Under the pieces are notes generated by a model. The model did not search any database, was not told where the DNA came from, and was given only the letters and a program-made list of their open reading frames with translations. DNA of 64,000 nt. Source: Roseibium aggregatum (lineage in GTDB: Bacteria; Pseudomonadota; Alphaproteobacteria; Rhizobiales; Stappiaceae). The position numbers and the translations under genes were made by a program. Every line of letters starts with the position of its first letter. Positions within the stretch are counted from its first letter, which is position 1. Of the stretch, positions 1-6,655 are shown piece by piece. The stretch is from positions 1,488,001 through 1,552,000 of the forward strand of contig NZ_JAEKJZ010000001.1 of NCBI RefSeq assembly GCF_017309185.1, written 5' to 3'.

Positions 1-27
1 TTCGTAATCGTCGCCTGTGTGCGTCAT
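1..27 (-). CDS. Start of a divergent gene cut by the window edge
   Basis: Only nine codons are visible, reading MTHTGDDYE on the minus strand. The start is supported by an AGGAGG ribosome binding site at 33-38, five bases upstream of the ATG. The gene is divergent from the LysR-type regulator that begins at 123. This is the usual arrangement for a LysR target gene, so it may be regulated by that protein (inference). Nine residues are too few to suggest a function. Confidence 0.6.
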
Positions 28-73
28 CGTGACCTCCTGAGTTGACTGGAGGATCTATCCCACATTTCATTTT

Positions 74-113
74 TTCGAAGAATTAGGCTACGCTTGAACA
101 GATCTTTCGAAAG
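74..113. promoter_or_regulatory. Paired TTCGAA palindromes in the LysR divergent intergenic region
   Basis: The 95-base gap between the divergent start at 27 and the LysR gene holds two TTCGAA palindromes, at 74-79 and 106-111. The second extends to a perfect ten-base palindrome CTTTCGAAAG (104-113). They are 32 bases apart, about three helical turns. This could be the binding site of the adjacent LysR regulator, but it does not show the classical T-N11-A form clearly. The assignment is inference. Confidence 0.3.
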
Positions 114-122
114 TTTGGCATA

Positions 123-1055
123 ATGCGTCTGGATGACCTCAAATTCTTCAAACGGGTGGCGGAGCTTGGCAGCCTGTCGGCGGCCGGCCGGGAATTCGGC
201 CTGTCTCCGTCCGCTTCCAGCAGCCGGCTGACCAACCTGGAAAAGGAACTGGGCACCCAGCTCGTCTCGCGCACGACGCGGCGCACGGCGCTTACGGAAG
301 CCGGGCAGCTCTACCTGCGCCACGCGGCGATCGCGTTGAGCGAATTGCAGCGGGCACAGGAACTGATCGAGGCCGCGGAGGACAAACCGCGCGGAACCTT
401 GCGGATCTCCACCAATGTCTTTTTCGGCCGGAAGCATGTCCTGCCGCATCTGGCGGAGTACCGGGAACTCTACCCGGAACTCAAGATCGAGGTCGACATG
501 ACCGACCGCATGGTCAACCTCGTGGAAGAGGGCTACGACATCGGAATCCGAGGCGGGCCCTTGCCGGATTCGAGCCTGATCGCCCGCAAGCTCGGAGGCA
601 ATCCCAGGGTTTTGTGCGCCAGCCCGTCCTATCTGGTGAAAAAAGGGACGCCCCAAACCCCCGAAGACCTGAGAAATCACGACTGCATCGGCTACGATCC
701 GATGCCGGTCTGGTATTTCAGCGGCCCCGACGGGGAAATCGCCTGGCATATCGAGGATCCGGTGGTCTCCGGCGACAACGGCGATTTCGCCTACGACGCC
801 GCGCTCTACGGTCTCGGCCTGACGGTGAAATCCCTGGCGCATGTGTGGGAAGATCTCAGGGATGGGCGGCTGGTCGCGGTTCTGGAAGACTATCCCATCG
901 CGCGTACCGGCAACATATATGCCGTCTATCCACCCAGCCGGTACACACCGCCCAAGGTGACGACCTTCATCGACTTCCTGATCTCGAAAATCGGCCGGCC
1001 CGCCTACTGGGAAAGCGACTATCGCCAGGCCGTCACGAAGGTTCCCGCGCAGTGA
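123..1055 (+). CDS. LysR family transcriptional regulator
   Basis: A 310-residue protein of standard LysR length. Residues 1-60 form the winged helix-turn-helix (MRLDDLKFFKRVAELGSLSA, with the recognition helix around SPSASSSRLTNLE). Residues about 90-300 are the periplasmic-binding-like effector domain, with the typical segments GTLRIS, LIARKL and an LRNHDCIGY stretch. It resembles the large group of LysR proteins that control a divergent metabolic gene, and a divergent start lies 95 bases upstream. The effector cannot be read from sequence. Its 3' end overlaps the convergent gene ending at 1033 by 23 bases. Confidence 0.93.
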   Translation: MRLDDLKFFKRVAELGSLSAAGREFGLSPSASSSRLTNLEKELGTQLVSRTTRRTALTEAGQLYLRHAAIALSELQRAQELIEAAEDKPRGTLRISTNVFFGRKHVLPHLAEYRELYPELKIEVDMTDRMVNLVEEGYDIGIRGGPLPDSSLIARKLGGNPRVLCASPSYLVKKGTPQTPEDLRNHDCIGYDPMPVWYFSGPDGEIAWHIEDPVVSGDNGDFAYDAALYGLGLTVKSLAHVWEDLRDGRLVAVLEDYPIARTGNIYAVYPPSRYTPPKVTTFIDFLISKIGRPAYWESDYRQAVTKVPAQ

Positions 1056-1944
1056 CGTGCAAGACGTTCCAAAGCGCGCGCTCATTGTCCAGCCGCTGTT
1101 GCGGGCTCAAGGTGCGGCGTGCGTTCAAATAGAGCTCGGCCTGGCCGATCTCCTCGGCGAGCTTCGGATCGCTCTCGGCGGTTTCCATCCACTTCTCTAC
1201 GAGCCTTGCGCTGGTTACCGCCTTGCCGAAGCCGTCCAGGCTCAGTCTGTTCAGTGCCTCGCAGGCCGCCCGTTGGTCTTCTTCCGGCACATCGTCGTTC
1301 AGTACGAAATAGACAGGTGCCTCCACGATCAGGTCGTTCTTGAGCGCCTTCGCAATACCGTACCAGGCGGCGCGGGTATCGGTTTTCAGAAGCCAGGCCG
1401 CGACGGAGGCCGGTTCGACCCGCAGCACCAGGAGCGCTTGCACGATCAGGTCCGGAACGTCGCTTTGAAGGATCCAGGAACTGTGCTTGTCGGTCGGTCC
1501 TTCCAGCGGGCCCGTATGGCCCTCCGCGAACCAGCTTGTGGCGACCCGGCAAAAGAGGTCCCGTAAAACGGACTGCTCATGCTTCGGCCAGGAAAGAATG
1601 CCCAGACGCAAAAGGTAGTCGGAAAAACCGGAGTAGAACCTGAGATCGAAAAAGGAGAGTTCCAGGCCGCGCGGCAGGAAGTGCAGAAACGTATCGCTCC
1701 CTCCCGAACACAGCGGATGCTCGAAATAGATCATGTCGAAGGTTTCCGCAGCGGCGGTCCGGACGTCTTGTCCGCGCGCCGCGTTTTCCTGCTCCGGTGT
1801 GAAACACTGCTCGCACCAGCCGGAACCGAAAGGATACTGCGAAAAAGCGTCGTAGATCTGCTCAAGGCAGGTCTGGCCGTCCGGTGGAGACGGATTGAAA
1901 GGGTGAAACAGGGGAGCTTCTGAAGAACCGGTGTCCTTTTTCAT
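1033..1944 (-). CDS. Hypothetical protein, 303 residues
   Basis: I do not recognise this protein. It looks soluble, with no signal peptide or membrane segment. It has a CxxC pair at C44 and C47 (WCEQC) just after an aromatic-rich N-terminus. A C-terminal half rich in charged, helical sequence follows (ALNRLSLDGFGKAV, AEEIGQAELYLNARRTL). Codon use looks native and antisense frames are broken, which supports it as real. It runs convergent to the LysR gene and divergent from psd. The region 1945-2234 between it and psd shows no further gene. The upstream ribosome binding site is weak, so the exact start is uncertain. Confidence 0.75.
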   Translation of the reverse strand: MKKDTGSSEAPLFHPFNPSPPDGQTCLEQIYDAFSQYPFGSGWCEQCFTPEQENAARGQDVRTAAAETFDMIYFEHPLCSGGSDTFLHFLPRGLELSFFDLRFYSGFSDYLLRLGILSWPKHEQSVLRDLFCRVATSWFAEGHTGPLEGPTDKHSSWILQSDVPDLIVQALLVLRVEPASVAAWLLKTDTRAAWYGIAKALKNDLIVEAPVYFVLNDDVPEEDQRAACEALNRLSLDGFGKAVTSARLVEKWMETAESDPKLAEEIGQAELYLNARRTLSPQQRLDNERALWNVLHVTAREPS

Positions 1945-2234
1945 GGTCCGTACCGTAGTCGAGGTCCGCCAGGCAGTCCGTGCCAGGGGTCACACTTGGA
2001 TGTTTCCCTGTCAGGCCCACCGTATCGCAAAGAGTATCTTGCTGCCGGACCCCGGTGTTGCTCCGGCTTAGCTGTTGAGAGTAGGGCGAAAAGACCGGCT
2101 TTGTCTCAAAACCGGTTCTCATCGGCTCCAAAAGCCTCTAGAAGCGTGATCGAGGAAGCGCAACTGGTGCATATCGGTCTCAGGGTCGTCCTGCCGTTAA
2201 AAACACAGCGCCGGTTCAAAGAGCGGTTGATTAA

Positions 2235-2939
2235 ATGTCGATAGTCGATTCCGTCACCAAGGCCATGGTTCCCGTCCACCGGGAGGGGTGGCCCTTCATC
2301 GCGATTGCCCTCGTGGCGACACTGGTTGTCGGCTGGTTCATCGATCCACTGTTCTGGATCGGGCTCTTCCTTACCGGCTGGATCTGCTATTTCTTCCGCG
2401 ATCCCAAGCGGGTGACACCGGTCGGCGACGGGCTTGTGATCTCGCCGGCGGACGGCATTGTCAGTCAGGTCGGACCGGCGCGCCCACCGGCCGAGCTGGA
2501 ACTCGGAGACGAACCGCTGATGCGGGTATCGATCTTCATGAACGTGTTCAATTGCCACGTGAACCGGGCGCCCGTCAGCGGCAAGGTCCTGCGGGTTGCC
2601 TATCGGGCCGGCAAGTTTCTGAATGCGGAGCTGGACAAGGCGAGCGACGACAACGAGCGCAACGGGCTGGTGATCGACACGGGCGAAACGCGGGTCGGCG
2701 TCGTGCAGATCGCCGGGCTCGTGGCGAGGCGGATCGTCTGTTTCGTGCGCGAGGGCGAAACCGTCCCGGCGGGTGAGCGTTTCGGGCTGATCCGGTTCGG
2801 CTCGCGTCTTGACGTTTATCTGCCCGCGGAGACGGCTTCCAAGGTCGCAATCGGACAGACCATGATCGCAGGCGAAACCGTGCTGGCCGATCTGAAAGCG
2901 CCGAAGGCCGCCGCGCACCCTGTGACCCGTGTAAGCTGA
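2235..2939 (+). CDS. psd: Phosphatidylserine decarboxylase proenzyme
   Basis: Converts phosphatidylserine to phosphatidylethanolamine at the inner membrane, using a pyruvoyl group formed by self-cleavage. The 234-residue length fits the short PSD-A subfamily of alphaproteobacteria. There is an N-terminal hydrophobic segment (about 20-50), then FRDPKR (54-59), PADG (71-74), the [11 protein letters not shown] stretch (101-111) and the cleavage site Gly189-Ser190 in RFGSRLDVY. Ser190 should become the pyruvoyl group. The gene sits seven bases before pssA, the preceding step of the same pathway, so the two are very probably co-transcribed. Confidence 0.96.
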   Translation: MSIVDSVTKAMVPVHREGWPFIAIALVATLVVGWFIDPLFWIGLFLTGWICYFFRDPKRVTPVGDGLVISPADGIVSQVGPARPPAELELGDEPLMRVSIFMNVFNCHVNRAPVSGKVLRVAYRAGKFLNAELDKASDDNERNGLVIDTGETRVGVVQIAGLVARRIVCFVREGETVPAGERFGLIRFGSRLDVYLPAETASKVAIGQTMIAGETVLADLKAPKAAAHPVTRVS

Positions 2940-2946
2940 GGCCTCC

Positions 2947-3819
2947 GTGACCCGGATTGTGCGGAAAAACGTGGAGGACACAAAGCGGCCGCCAAGGTTC
3001 CGCAAGGTGCCGCTGCGCCTTATCGTGCCCAACATGGTGACGCTGCTGGCGCTCTGTTCCGGACTGACGGCCGTTCGCATGGCGTTCGAGGCACGCTGGG
3101 AGTTCGCCGTCGGGGCGATTCTGATCGCTGCGGTGCTGGATGGGCTCGACGGCCGTGTCGCCCGCCTGATGAAAGGCACCTCGCGCTTCGGCGCGGAACT
3201 GGATTCCCTTTCCGATTTCGTCAATTTCGGCGTGGCGCCGGCGCTGATGCTCTATCTCTGGATCCTGCACGGCGCCGGAAACCTCGGCTGGATCGCGGGT
3301 CTCGTGTTCGCTATTTCCGCGGCTCTCCGCCTGGCGCGCTTCAATGTCGCCCTGGACGATCCCGACAAACCCGCATGGGCGTCCAGGTTCTTTACCGGTG
3401 TGCCGGCCCCCGCCGGCGCGCTGGTGGTCCTGCTGCCGCTTTATCTGGATTTTCTGGGCCTCTTCCCGCACTGGTTCGCCGATGCGGCTTTCGTCGCTGC
3501 CTACACGGTCGCAATCGGCTTTCTCCTGATCAGCCGGCTGCCGACCTTTTCCGGCAAGACGCTGGGCACCCGGGTCCGCCGGGACTACGTGCTGCCGCTG
3601 TTCGTCGTCGCGGTTCTGATCGTCGCCCTGACCGTGAGCTATCCGTTCCGCATGCTCGCGGGAGGCACGGTCCTCTACCTGCTGACGATCCCGTTCTCCT
3701 GGCGCGCGCACCGCAAGCTGGTGCTCTCCGATGCCTCGCTCGGGCTGGACGACGACGGCGACGACTGCGACATCGACCTCGACAAGCTCGCCGACCGGGA
3801 CAAGGATCACGGCGGTTAG
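2947..3819 (+). CDS. pssA: CDP-diacylglycerol-serine O-phosphatidyltransferase
   Basis: Makes phosphatidylserine from CDP-diacylglycerol and serine, feeding the decarboxylase encoded just upstream. The CDP-alcohol phosphotransferase signature D-G-x2-A-R-x8-G-x3-D-x3-D is complete: D68, G69, A72, R73, G82, D86, D90. About eight hydrophobic segments follow, as expected of an integral membrane enzyme, and the C-terminal tail is strongly acidic (DDDGDDCDIDLDKL). The start is GTG, seven bases after the psd stop. Length (290 residues) is normal for the type-II enzyme of Rhizobiales-like bacteria. A palindromic repeat element begins 34 bases after the stop. Confidence 0.95.
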   Translation: MTRIVRKNVEDTKRPPRFRKVPLRLIVPNMVTLLALCSGLTAVRMAFEARWEFAVGAILIAAVLDGLDGRVARLMKGTSRFGAELDSLSDFVNFGVAPALMLYLWILHGAGNLGWIAGLVFAISAALRLARFNVALDDPDKPAWASRFFTGVPAPAGALVVLLPLYLDFLGLFPHWFADAAFVAAYTVAIGFLLISRLPTFSGKTLGTRVRRDYVLPLFVVAVLIVALTVSYPFRMLAGGTVLYLLTIPFSWRAHRKLVLSDASLGLDDDGDDCDIDLDKLADRDKDHGG

Positions 3820-3853
3820 GTACCGCCTCGGATTGCCGACACACCCAAAAAGA

Positions 3854-4037
3854 GTCATTCCGGACAGCGTGTCGCGAAGCGGCATCGCGTGAGCCGGAAA
3901 CCAGCTGACAGCGCGAGCCTGGGCGAGTTCATTTTTTCAAATTTATCTCATGTAATTTTATTATTGAGCGCCTGCGGCGCAAAAGATGTCTAGATTCCGG
4001 ATCTGCGCGCAGCTTTGCTGCACTTGTCCGGAATGAC
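3854..4037. repeat. Inverted-repeat-bounded element, copy 1
   Basis: A 184-base non-coding element bounded by perfect 13-base inverted repeats: GTCATTCCGGACA at 3854-3866 and TGTCCGGAATGAC at 4025-4037. Internal hairpins include CGCGA/TCGCG around 3875, GCGCC-TGC-GGCGC around 3966-3978 and GCAGC-TTT-GCTGC near the right end. A diverged copy lies at 14410-14583 with the same order of blocks. It fills most of the 344-base gap between pssA and the SDR gene. It could be a MITE-like or REP-like element and may act as a transcript-end structure for pssA. I see no clear target-site duplication. Confidence 0.8.
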
Positions 4038-4163
4038 GGCCCTGCGGTTTTTAGGCAATCTGCGGCGGTTAAAGCCCGTGTGCTGGGGCCGGCTCGCTAA
4101 TCGGGTTTCCCCAAGTTGTTTTCCGGTTCAAGGAGGTCTTCTCAATCATCTGAGGAGCCCGAC

Positions 4164-4913
4164 ATGTTGACTGAAAAGACGATCTTGATCACAGGTGCGA
4201 GCAGCGGGATCGGTGCCAGCGCTGCCAAGTTGTGCGCGGCCGCCGGCGCAAATCTTTTGCTGGCGGCGAGGCGCCTGGAGAAACTGGAAGAGGTCAAGGC
4301 GGGTCTGCCGGACGCTTCCGCCAGGATCTCGCTGTTTCAGGGAGATGTGTCCGATCCGGATTTCTCGGAAGCCGCCGTCAGCGCGGCTCTGGAACGCTTC
4401 GGACGCCTGGACGGGGCGTTCAACAATGCCGGGATACTCGGTGAAATGGGGCCGGTTCCTGCAATGAGCCTTGATAACTGGAACGCGGTTGTGGCCACAA
4501 ACCTGACCAGCGCTTTTCTTGCCGCCAGGTATCAGGTGCCGGCCTTGAAGGCGTCGGGCGGCGGCTCGATCGTGTTCACGTCATCCTTTGTCGGCCACAC
4601 CATCGGCCTTCCGGGCATGGCGGCCTACGCGGCCTCCAAGGCCGGTCTGATCGGGCTTGCCCAGGTTCTTGCCGTGGAACACGGACCGGACCGGATCCGG
4701 GTCAATGCGCTGTTGCCGGGTGGGACGAAAACCGAAATGGCCGGGGACGATGCCGCGTTTCACCAGTATGTCGCGGGGTTGCACGCACTGAAACGCATGG
4801 CGGAACCCGAGGAGATTGCCCGGGCCGCTCTGTTTCTCCTGTCCGATGCCGGGTCCTTTGTCACCGGCTCGGCCATGCTCTGCGACGGCGGGAATTCAAT
4901 CGCCAAGGCATAG
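4164..4913 (+). CDS. SDR family NAD(P)-dependent oxidoreductase
   Basis: A 249-residue classical short-chain dehydrogenase. It has the cofactor motif TGASSGIG (10-17), NNAG (87-90), Ser140/141 and the catalytic pair Tyr155/Lys159 (YAASK). The C-terminal PGG and FVTGSAMLCDGG segments are standard. The ATG at 4164 is preferred over an in-frame upstream start because TGAGGAG lies seven bases before it. No neighbour indicates the substrate, so only the general reaction (alcohol/ketone oxidoreduction) is supported. Confidence 0.9.
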   Translation: MLTEKTILITGASSGIGASAAKLCAAAGANLLLAARRLEKLEEVKAGLPDASARISLFQGDVSDPDFSEAAVSAALERFGRLDGAFNNAGILGEMGPVPAMSLDNWNAVVATNLTSAFLAARYQVPALKASGGGSIVFTSSFVGHTIGLPGMAAYAASKAGLIGLAQVLAVEHGPDRIRVNALLPGGTKTEMAGDDAAFHQYVAGLHALKRMAEPEEIARAALFLLSDAGSFVTGSAMLCDGGNSIAKA

Positions 4914-4992
4914 AAAGTTTGCCGCGAATTGGCTTGCGTTGCTGTATTGCCGGGGCGATAGAGGAAAGGCTGAAACGAATGGAGGGTCTCCA

Positions 4993-5520
4993 ATGCCTGT
5001 TGATATGGACCTGCGCCCAAGCGTGGCTGAGGATCTTCCGTCCCTGGAAAAACTCTATGCGGCCGCATTCCCGGAAGAGGATCTCGTTCCGCTCCTCAGG
5101 CATCTGCTGGAGGAGACGGACGGGGTTCTTTCCCTTGTCGCCGTTTCGAAAAACGAGCCTGTCGGCCATGTGATCTTCACGAAATGCGCGGTTGAGCCGG
5201 GTAGGACCACGGTCGCGCTCCTCGGCCCGCTTTGCGCGGCGCCTGCTTTCCAGAAGCAGGGTGTCGGCAGCCGCCTGGTACGCGCTGGCCTTGAAGCGGT
5301 CAGGGCTTGGGAGGCCGCGCAGGTTCTGGTGCTGGGCGACCCGAAGTATTACGGCCGTTTCGGCTTTCTCCCCGGCAGCAGGATCACACCGCCATATGAC
5401 CTTCCGAAGGAATGGGCCGCGGCATGGCAATATCTCGAGCTTGCTTCCGGGACCGCGCAGGAGAGCGGCACCTTGCGGGTTCCGTCTCCCTGGCAGGACC
5501 GTGCCCTCTGGTCCGCTTAG
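4993..5520 (+). CDS. GNAT family N-acetyltransferase
   Basis: A 175-residue GNAT protein of the YhbS-like kind. The acetyl-CoA loop QKQGVG (87-92) follows the conserved LLGPLCAAPAFQ strand, and the Y-Y-G-R-F-G-F segment (PKYYGRFGF) typical of these proteins comes later. The start at 4993 is chosen because GGAGGG lies eight bases upstream and the family motifs begin directly after it. Longer in-frame starts would run back into the SDR gene. The stop lies one base before the stop of the convergent MarR-GNAT gene. The acetyl acceptor is unknown. Confidence 0.9.
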   Translation: MPVDMDLRPSVAEDLPSLEKLYAAAFPEEDLVPLLRHLLEETDGVLSLVAVSKNEPVGHVIFTKCAVEPGRTTVALLGPLCAAPAFQKQGVGSRLVRAGLEAVRAWEAAQVLVLGDPKYYGRFGFLPGSRITPPYDLPKEWAAAWQYLELASGTAQESGTLRVPSPWQDRALWSA

Positions 5521-5521
5521 G

Positions 5522-6472
5522 TCAGGGCCTCTTCCAGACGAATTTCTGTTCCGTGACCGCCTTGCCCCATTGATCGCCGATATATTCATCGACGAGTTGG
5601 AAGCCGTTTCTTTCGTAAAGTGCCCGGGCTGCGTCGAGGCCTTTCAGGGTCCAAAGGTGGATCTCGTCGAACCCGTGGTTGTCGCAGTGCTCAAGAGCCT
5701 TGGAAATCAGTTTTTTTCCAAGGCCTTTGCCGCGTAACTTCTCAGACAGGATGAACCAGCGCAGGTGCGCCAGTCCGTTACCGAGATCTTCCCCGTCAAT
5801 GCTGATTGAGCCGATCACGGCGCCGTTTTCCACGACACTCCAGCTGTTGTTGACCGGGTTGGCAATGCGCTGCATGAATTCGGCCATGGCTTTCGAAACG
5901 ACGCTTTCGAAAGCCGGGCCCATTCCGACGATGACCCCGTGGGTACGGGCATGCATGGCCGCGACGTCACCGATCATGCCGGTCTGATATCCTTCGACAA
6001 TGTCGAAGACCGGGGCCTGCTGCGCGGCCTTCTCCGCAGGGGAGGCGAGCGCTCGTGCGTAAGCCGTCAGCGATTCCGCGATGACCCGCGCATTGCCGCC
6101 CTGGATATTGGTCAACGCGCGCATGGCCTGGTCGTTGCCGAAACCGTCTATTTTTTCGAATGTTTTCCAGCCCGAGCCCGTCAGCTGAAGGCCGAACATG
6201 CGTGCATCGGTTTCCGAACGTGTCTGGGTGATCTCCCCGCGCACCTGGAGCGATTTGAGCAGGCGGCTGACCGTCGACTTTTCGAGTTTCAGCTTTGCCG
6301 CAAGCTCCTTTGCCGTCACTCCGGGGGTCAGGCCGATTTCCAGGACGGCATGTGCGGCTGACGCGGACAGGTCCGTGCCGGCGATGGTCTTGTCGAGAAA
6401 ACCGAATTCGCGCACCATTTGCCGGGAGGCGGCGCGAACGTCGGCGATGAGATCGGAAGAGGGAACGGTCAT
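5522..6472 (-). CDS. MarR-type regulator fused to a GNAT acetyltransferase
   Basis: A 316-residue two-domain protein. Residues 1-145 are a MarR-like winged helix-turn-helix (VTAKELAAKLKLEKSTVSRL at 52-71). Residues about 160-316 are a GNAT domain with the acetyl-CoA signature RGKGLGKKL (247-255) and a C-terminal ARALYERNGF segment. Fusions of this layout are known in many bacteria. An almost perfect dyad (6483-6507) lies just upstream of the start, so autoregulation is likely. It runs convergent to another GNAT gene, the two stop codons separated by one base. The ligand and acetyl acceptor are unknown. Confidence 0.92.
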   Translation of the reverse strand: MTVPSSDLIADVRAASRQMVREFGFLDKTIAGTDLSASAAHAVLEIGLTPGVTAKELAAKLKLEKSTVSRLLKSLQVRGEITQTRSETDARMFGLQLTGSGWKTFEKIDGFGNDQAMRALTNIQGGNARVIAESLTAYARALASPAEKAAQQAPVFDIVEGYQTGMIGDVAAMHARTHGVIVGMGPAFESVVSKAMAEFMQRIANPVNNSWSVVENGAVIGSISIDGEDLGNGLAHLRWFILSEKLRGKGLGKKLISKALEHCDNHGFDEIHLWTLKGLDAARALYERNGFQLVDEYIGDQWGKAVTEQKFVWKRP

Positions 6473-6482
6473 GGTAAGGCCT

Positions 6483-6507
6483 ATGTAGTTGTATAAAGCA
6501 ACTATAT
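6483..6507. promoter_or_regulatory. Dyad operator candidate upstream of the MarR-GNAT gene
   Basis: The sequence has nine-base arms ATGTAGTTG (6483-6491) and CAACTATAT (6499-6507) matching at eight of nine positions, around a seven-base centre TATAAAG. It lies 11 bases upstream of the ATG of the MarR-GNAT gene. Size and symmetry fit MarR-family operators, so self-repression is a reasonable inference. Confidence 0.5.
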
Positions 6508-6611
6508 GAGCGGCGGATCGTCCTCACAAGGGGGGAAACGCCGGAAAACCGGTCTGCGGTTTCCCGGCTGTTCCATGCCTCCCCCGGCTCAAGCCGGATT
6601 ACGGTCCCGCT

Positions 6612-6633
6612 GTGCTCCGGATGTCCGGAGCAC
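6612..6633. terminator. Perfect hairpin after the RND pump gene
   Basis: GTGCTCCGGA (6612-6621) and TCCGGAGCAC (6624-6633) form a perfect ten-base stem with a two-base gap, 23 bases past the end of the pump gene on the minus strand. There is no T-run, so it may be a factor-assisted transcript end or an RNA-stabilising structure. A smaller hairpin CCGGCT/AGCCGG lies beside it (about 6585-6598). Confidence 0.4.
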
Positions 6634-6655
6634 GTGCCAGTTCATCGATGCAAGA

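Noticed and set aside
1945..2234. A short minus-strand frame (1862-2131) reaching into the gap before psd
   Set aside because: It overlaps the hypothetical gene out of frame, has no ribosome binding site and no protein-like hydrophobic pattern.
2106..3885. Long minus-strand frames opposite psd and pssA
   Set aside because: Antisense shadows of two well-recognised genes; composition is Arg- and Gln-rich without motifs.
3840..4050. Target-site duplication around the repeat copies
   Set aside because: Flanking bases of neither copy match each other, so transposition cannot be shown from the ends.
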